From Adiantum capillus-veneris (taxonomy: Eukaryota > Streptophyta > Polypodiopsida > Polypodiales > Pteridaceae): 60,000 nt of DNA. Under the pieces are notes generated by a model. It was not told where the DNA came from. It ran no database searches and saw nothing but the letters and a program-made list of their open reading frames with translations. Positions 57,122-60,000 of this stretch are shown here, one piece after another. Numbering within the stretch: position 1 is the first letter of the stretch; every line of letters begins with the position of its first letter. The stretch is from the NCBI GenBank assembly GCA_014529385.2, contig CM043947.1:101811311-101871310 (forward strand), in the 5' to 3' direction. Made by a program: the position numbers and the translations under genes.

Positions 57122-58876
57122 TCCTTGAGGATAGGGATTCTCTGGCTTGCCAGAGTCTCGTTTTACATTTAGATAGGATCAGAGGGTGGAGGACTCTCTA
57201 GGTCTTAGAGGGAGTCTAGGGAGAGTGTGTCTGGCCTAGATCCTTCGACTTAGGTAGACTTAGATAGTTTTTAGGCCTTAGTTGAGTTGATGAGTAGGAG
57301 TTGGAGTGGTAGAAGTTGTGAAAGGAGAGCTTGAGAGTCCGGAGAGGCCATGAAGCAATCGAAACACCAATATCACCATTTCACATGATGAGTAAGAGTA
57401 GGGTAAGTAGGACATCATGATTCATGATCTAGAGCACTTCATGCATGTTATACTTGTTGTTAGGTTCATCACAAGGTTGTAAAAGACGTAAAAGAGTGTT
57501 TGAAAGCTGAAGTGAAGTTCAAAAGTTGCTGTGAGTGTTTCTGAGAGAGCTGCAAAGCATCAAAAGCATTTCTGTCATGAAAAAAATAAATTTTCAGCCA
57601 GGAGACATCCTACGCGTAGGATGTCTACAGGCTGATCTGGTGGGAATTTTGAGATTTTGAGTTGACCAGTGTGTTCAGAAGGTAGTTTTTACCCTAATTT
57701 TCACCTGGAAAGTGGAAATTTGACCATATCTTGACAGGATAAGGCTAGATAGATAGAAATTGCCAGACATCCTACCTAAATTGTGCCAAGGAATTATTTT
57801 AAGACCAAAACCATAGGGTGGCTGCATGAGCATGATCTGCATGATTTATTGAGTGCCTGAGAAGGGTTTCATCTCAATTGGGTGAGAAAATTTGGTTCTA
57901 AGTAGACTTTACCATCTTTGACTGAAAAGGGCTAGAACAGCTAAAATTGGGGTCTTTTGAAATCCAAACCAAAATCTAAGCATAGCATTGGGTTGCTGAC
58001 ATTAAGTAGAAGTTGTGGCTCAATTCTTGGGTCAAACAGGCCAAAAAGACATCCTACGCGTAGGATGTGTTCTGTGTGATTTGGCACTCCCATCCCAGAT
58101 TTGAGCATACCAAAGTGATCAGCACCTCAAGAGGAGTCTGTGCTTTGCATTTGAAGCCATTTTGAGCAATTAGACATGCTACACGTAGAATGTCTACTGC
58201 ATGAAATTGAAGCCAGAAACTGACTGTAGGCATAGAATGTGTTGTATAGCCTGAGGCAAGCCTTCTAATCAATTTTGGTCCAAATTGGAGTTGATTTGAC
58301 TGGTCAGACCAACTTCAGGCTGCTGGAACAGATTTCTGATCCATTGACCAGCTTATAGGTGTTCAAATCAAAAAGTAAAAATAGTTGTGGACTCAGCACA
58401 TCAAGGGGAGTCTATAGTGCAAAAACCAGGCAAAATAGAGCAGGAGACATCCTACACGTAGGATGTCTACTGGGGCTTAGGGAAGTGACAAACTGACTGA
58501 GGACATACAGTGATGTTCCAATTGACTTAAGAGTTCCAGAACTTCTTTCAGAAGTGAATTTGGACCTTGTTTGACCTTTTGACAGAGCAAAGACGGAATT
58601 AAGACTTTTCAGGTAAATTGACCAACATCCGAGGGAAGTACAGTTCCAGATTAGCAGACCTAATCAAGAACATCAGAAGTGTATAAAATACAATAGTGGT
58701 TGAGGTTAACCCTCCATTTATACCAATCATTACTAAAACCACCTCTAGCGATTAAATGCTTTGATTCGATTGCCAAAATTAAACGCTTGTGTACAGGTAT
58801 ATTCAGCGGCAAAGCAAGAAGTTGTGCGGAAACTGATCCTTTGCCAAGTGAGTGGTTGGATTTGTGTTAACTTTCA
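57122..58876 (+). other. LTR/leader of a gypsy-like element with recurrent palindrome
   Basis: Non-coding, about 1.75 kb, directly upstream of a gypsy-style gag. It contains four copies of a 24-bp palindrome (57603-57626, 58047-58070, 58172-58195, 58445-58468). LTR limits and the PBS could not be fixed; a start near 57122 is a guess from the end of the 2-kb repeat. Confidence 0.45.
57603..58468. repeat. Four copies of a 24-bp palindrome (AGACATCCTAC-R-CGT... family)
   Basis: 57603-57626 is perfect around TACGCGTA. 58047-58070 has one outer mismatch. 58172-58195 and 58445-58468 have TACACGTA centres. Three are followed by CTAC[AT]GG or CTACTGC. A degenerate fifth half is at about 58220-58240. 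All are within one candidate LTR/leader. Confidence 0.9.
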
Positions 58877-60000
58877 TTGCTAAGTTTGATGAATTTAAGA
58901 TCAGGAAGACACATTTTTAGAGACCAAAAGGTGATAGGTGATCAGGGTAGCTTAGTGTCCGTCGAGGAGAGTGTAACTCACGCAAGGCTAGATCCACTAG
59001 CACCGATTATTGAGGAGGGTAGTGATACTGACACTTCATCCGATAAGTCCTTCTTCATGATGGGTAGTCAACAGCCAGGAGGTTTCTCCAATGAAGGACC
59101 AAGAAAGCACCTCCCTAAATCCTTTGAACGATTCCAAGTTCACTATAATCTTCTTAGAAGGAACAAACTCGAGGGGAGCCCTAGTTTATTCTGACTATTG
59201 AGGACGCAAGTGTATTTGTATTGAAGAAAGACCTTCTCAGAGACTAGAAATAATTCGAGTCTACGATGATGGAGATAGATTCTGAGACAAAAAGAGGAAC
59301 CACTATCTGATAGTTAGTAACTCTGAGGATTACAATAGATATGGAGATAACGTGGCAAAAGGAAAAATGGTTTCAGAAACTCAAGAACCACCTCCAAACA
59401 TTGATCGACTTGGAGCGCTTTTTATGTATGATAAGAAAACAACCAGGGTCTCTACTCATAATGAGAATGTGGGAATTTACAAGCATGAGAGCAAGGGAAT
59501 AGTCTCTTGCTTCCAATGCAAAGAACCCTCCCCAAATGAATTAAACAAAGACAAGGTTCTTTACTTATTCTCTTATGAAATTGCTATGGGGAAGGATATT
59601 GTTTTTGTTGATAGGTACGGGCGATAATACAAACGTATTCTCCCAGAGGAGGTAGAAAAGGCAACATTTCCAGAAGTATCAACATATGCCCTCGAAGAAG
59701 TTCCAAGGGTTTCCTACACCCCTAGCAAATCGACAAATCCATTTTCAGAAGAGTACGACGCGACCTCACATTCTGCCCGACAACATATGTTCAACTACCA
59801 AAACCAACCAGCAACTCAACCATCATTGCAGGCATGGCTTCGACAGAGTGCAACATTAGAACAGGACCTAAACTGAGATGGTTATCCAGCCGCACGAGGG
59901 CTAAGGGATTTACAAGAACCACCACTCTATTCACGGTATCAAGGCGAGAGTAAGCCAAAAACTCAAGGGTCAATAGAGCCTGGAAGACCACCCATAGAGA
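58877..60000 (+). pseudogene. Ty3/gypsy-like Gag, N-terminal part (runs off the window)
   Basis: ATG 58877 (or 58889, MNLRSGRHIFRDQKV) opens a 105-codon frame; 'LRSG' starts are typical of plant gypsy Gag. It stops at 59192. A second frame from 59352 reads LGALFMYDKKTTRVSTHNEN and SCFQCKEPSPNELNKDKVLY, stops at 59625, and continues as YKRILPEEVEKATFP with another stop near 59875. Frameshifts between the pieces show decay. No zinc knuckle or protease is reached before the window ends. It could also be a related reverse-transcribing element; gypsy is the best fit. Confidence 0.5.

Noticed and set aside
1-60000. CRISPR arrays, bacterial operons, tRNA or rRNA genes
   Set aside because: No regularly spaced repeats with unique spacers, no Shine-Dalgarno-linked genes and no recognisable RNA genes; the genes seen are spliced and plant-like.

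Overview
The window looks like nuclear DNA of a seed plant, packed with transposable elements. Evidence: two nearly identical CACTA (En/Spm-type) DNA transposons with spliced plant-type tnp2 and Ptta/En/Spm (Transposase_24-like) genes, decayed Ty1/copia and Ty3/gypsy retrotransposons, a gag-only LTR element, MITE-like inserts, long (CT)n tracts, and almost no intact host coding sequence. I cannot name the species. No intact host gene, tRNA, rRNA or CRISPR array was recognised.

Layout. 1-2.6 kb: minus-strand gypsy gag, split by exactly 2,000 bp. 2.7-4.1 kb: LTR-like AT-rich DNA. 4.1-4.6 kb: gypsy integrase tail (+). 4.6-14.0 kb: a minus-strand copia pol cut by CACTA copy 1 (5380-12722, duplicated target TCA). 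15.5-20.8 kb: a gag-only LTR element with duplicated target GTGCA; its right LTR holds a 404-bp MITE. 20.8-27.9 kb: a plus-strand copia element whose gag is cut by a 2.46-kb non-autonomous LTR element (21714-24170, duplicated target AAAGG). 27.9-36.2 kb: a very degraded minus-strand element with short LTRs and a tRNA-Met-type PBS. It contains coding-like fragments, a tandem duplication, two GC-rich palindromes and a 2-kb unit repeated in inverted orientation at 55.1-57.1 kb. 36.2-42.3 kb: relatives of the gag-only element. 42.3-45.1 kb: non-coding repeats. 45.1-54.5 kb: CACTA copy 2 (45140-54534, duplicated target CAC), itself carrying a 1.35-kb TIR element. 57.1-60 kb: a gypsy-like leader with a recurrent 24-bp palindrome, then gag.

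How the parts work together. The CACTA elements are the only coherent genetic system here. Each has TIRs CACTACAAGAGG, dense subterminal CGTCGCTA repeats at both ends, a six-exon tnp2-type transposase and a three-exon accessory gene, both on the minus strand. Both also carry an antisense-to-window fragment of a host heavy-metal-associated (HMA/HIPP-like) gene upstream of the transposase. The two transposase copies carry different lesions. The accessory gene is intact in copy 2 and frameshifted in copy 1. This fits a recently active family driven by a fully functional relative elsewhere. Gene models and boundaries were built by eye from splice signals and copy-to-copy comparison.
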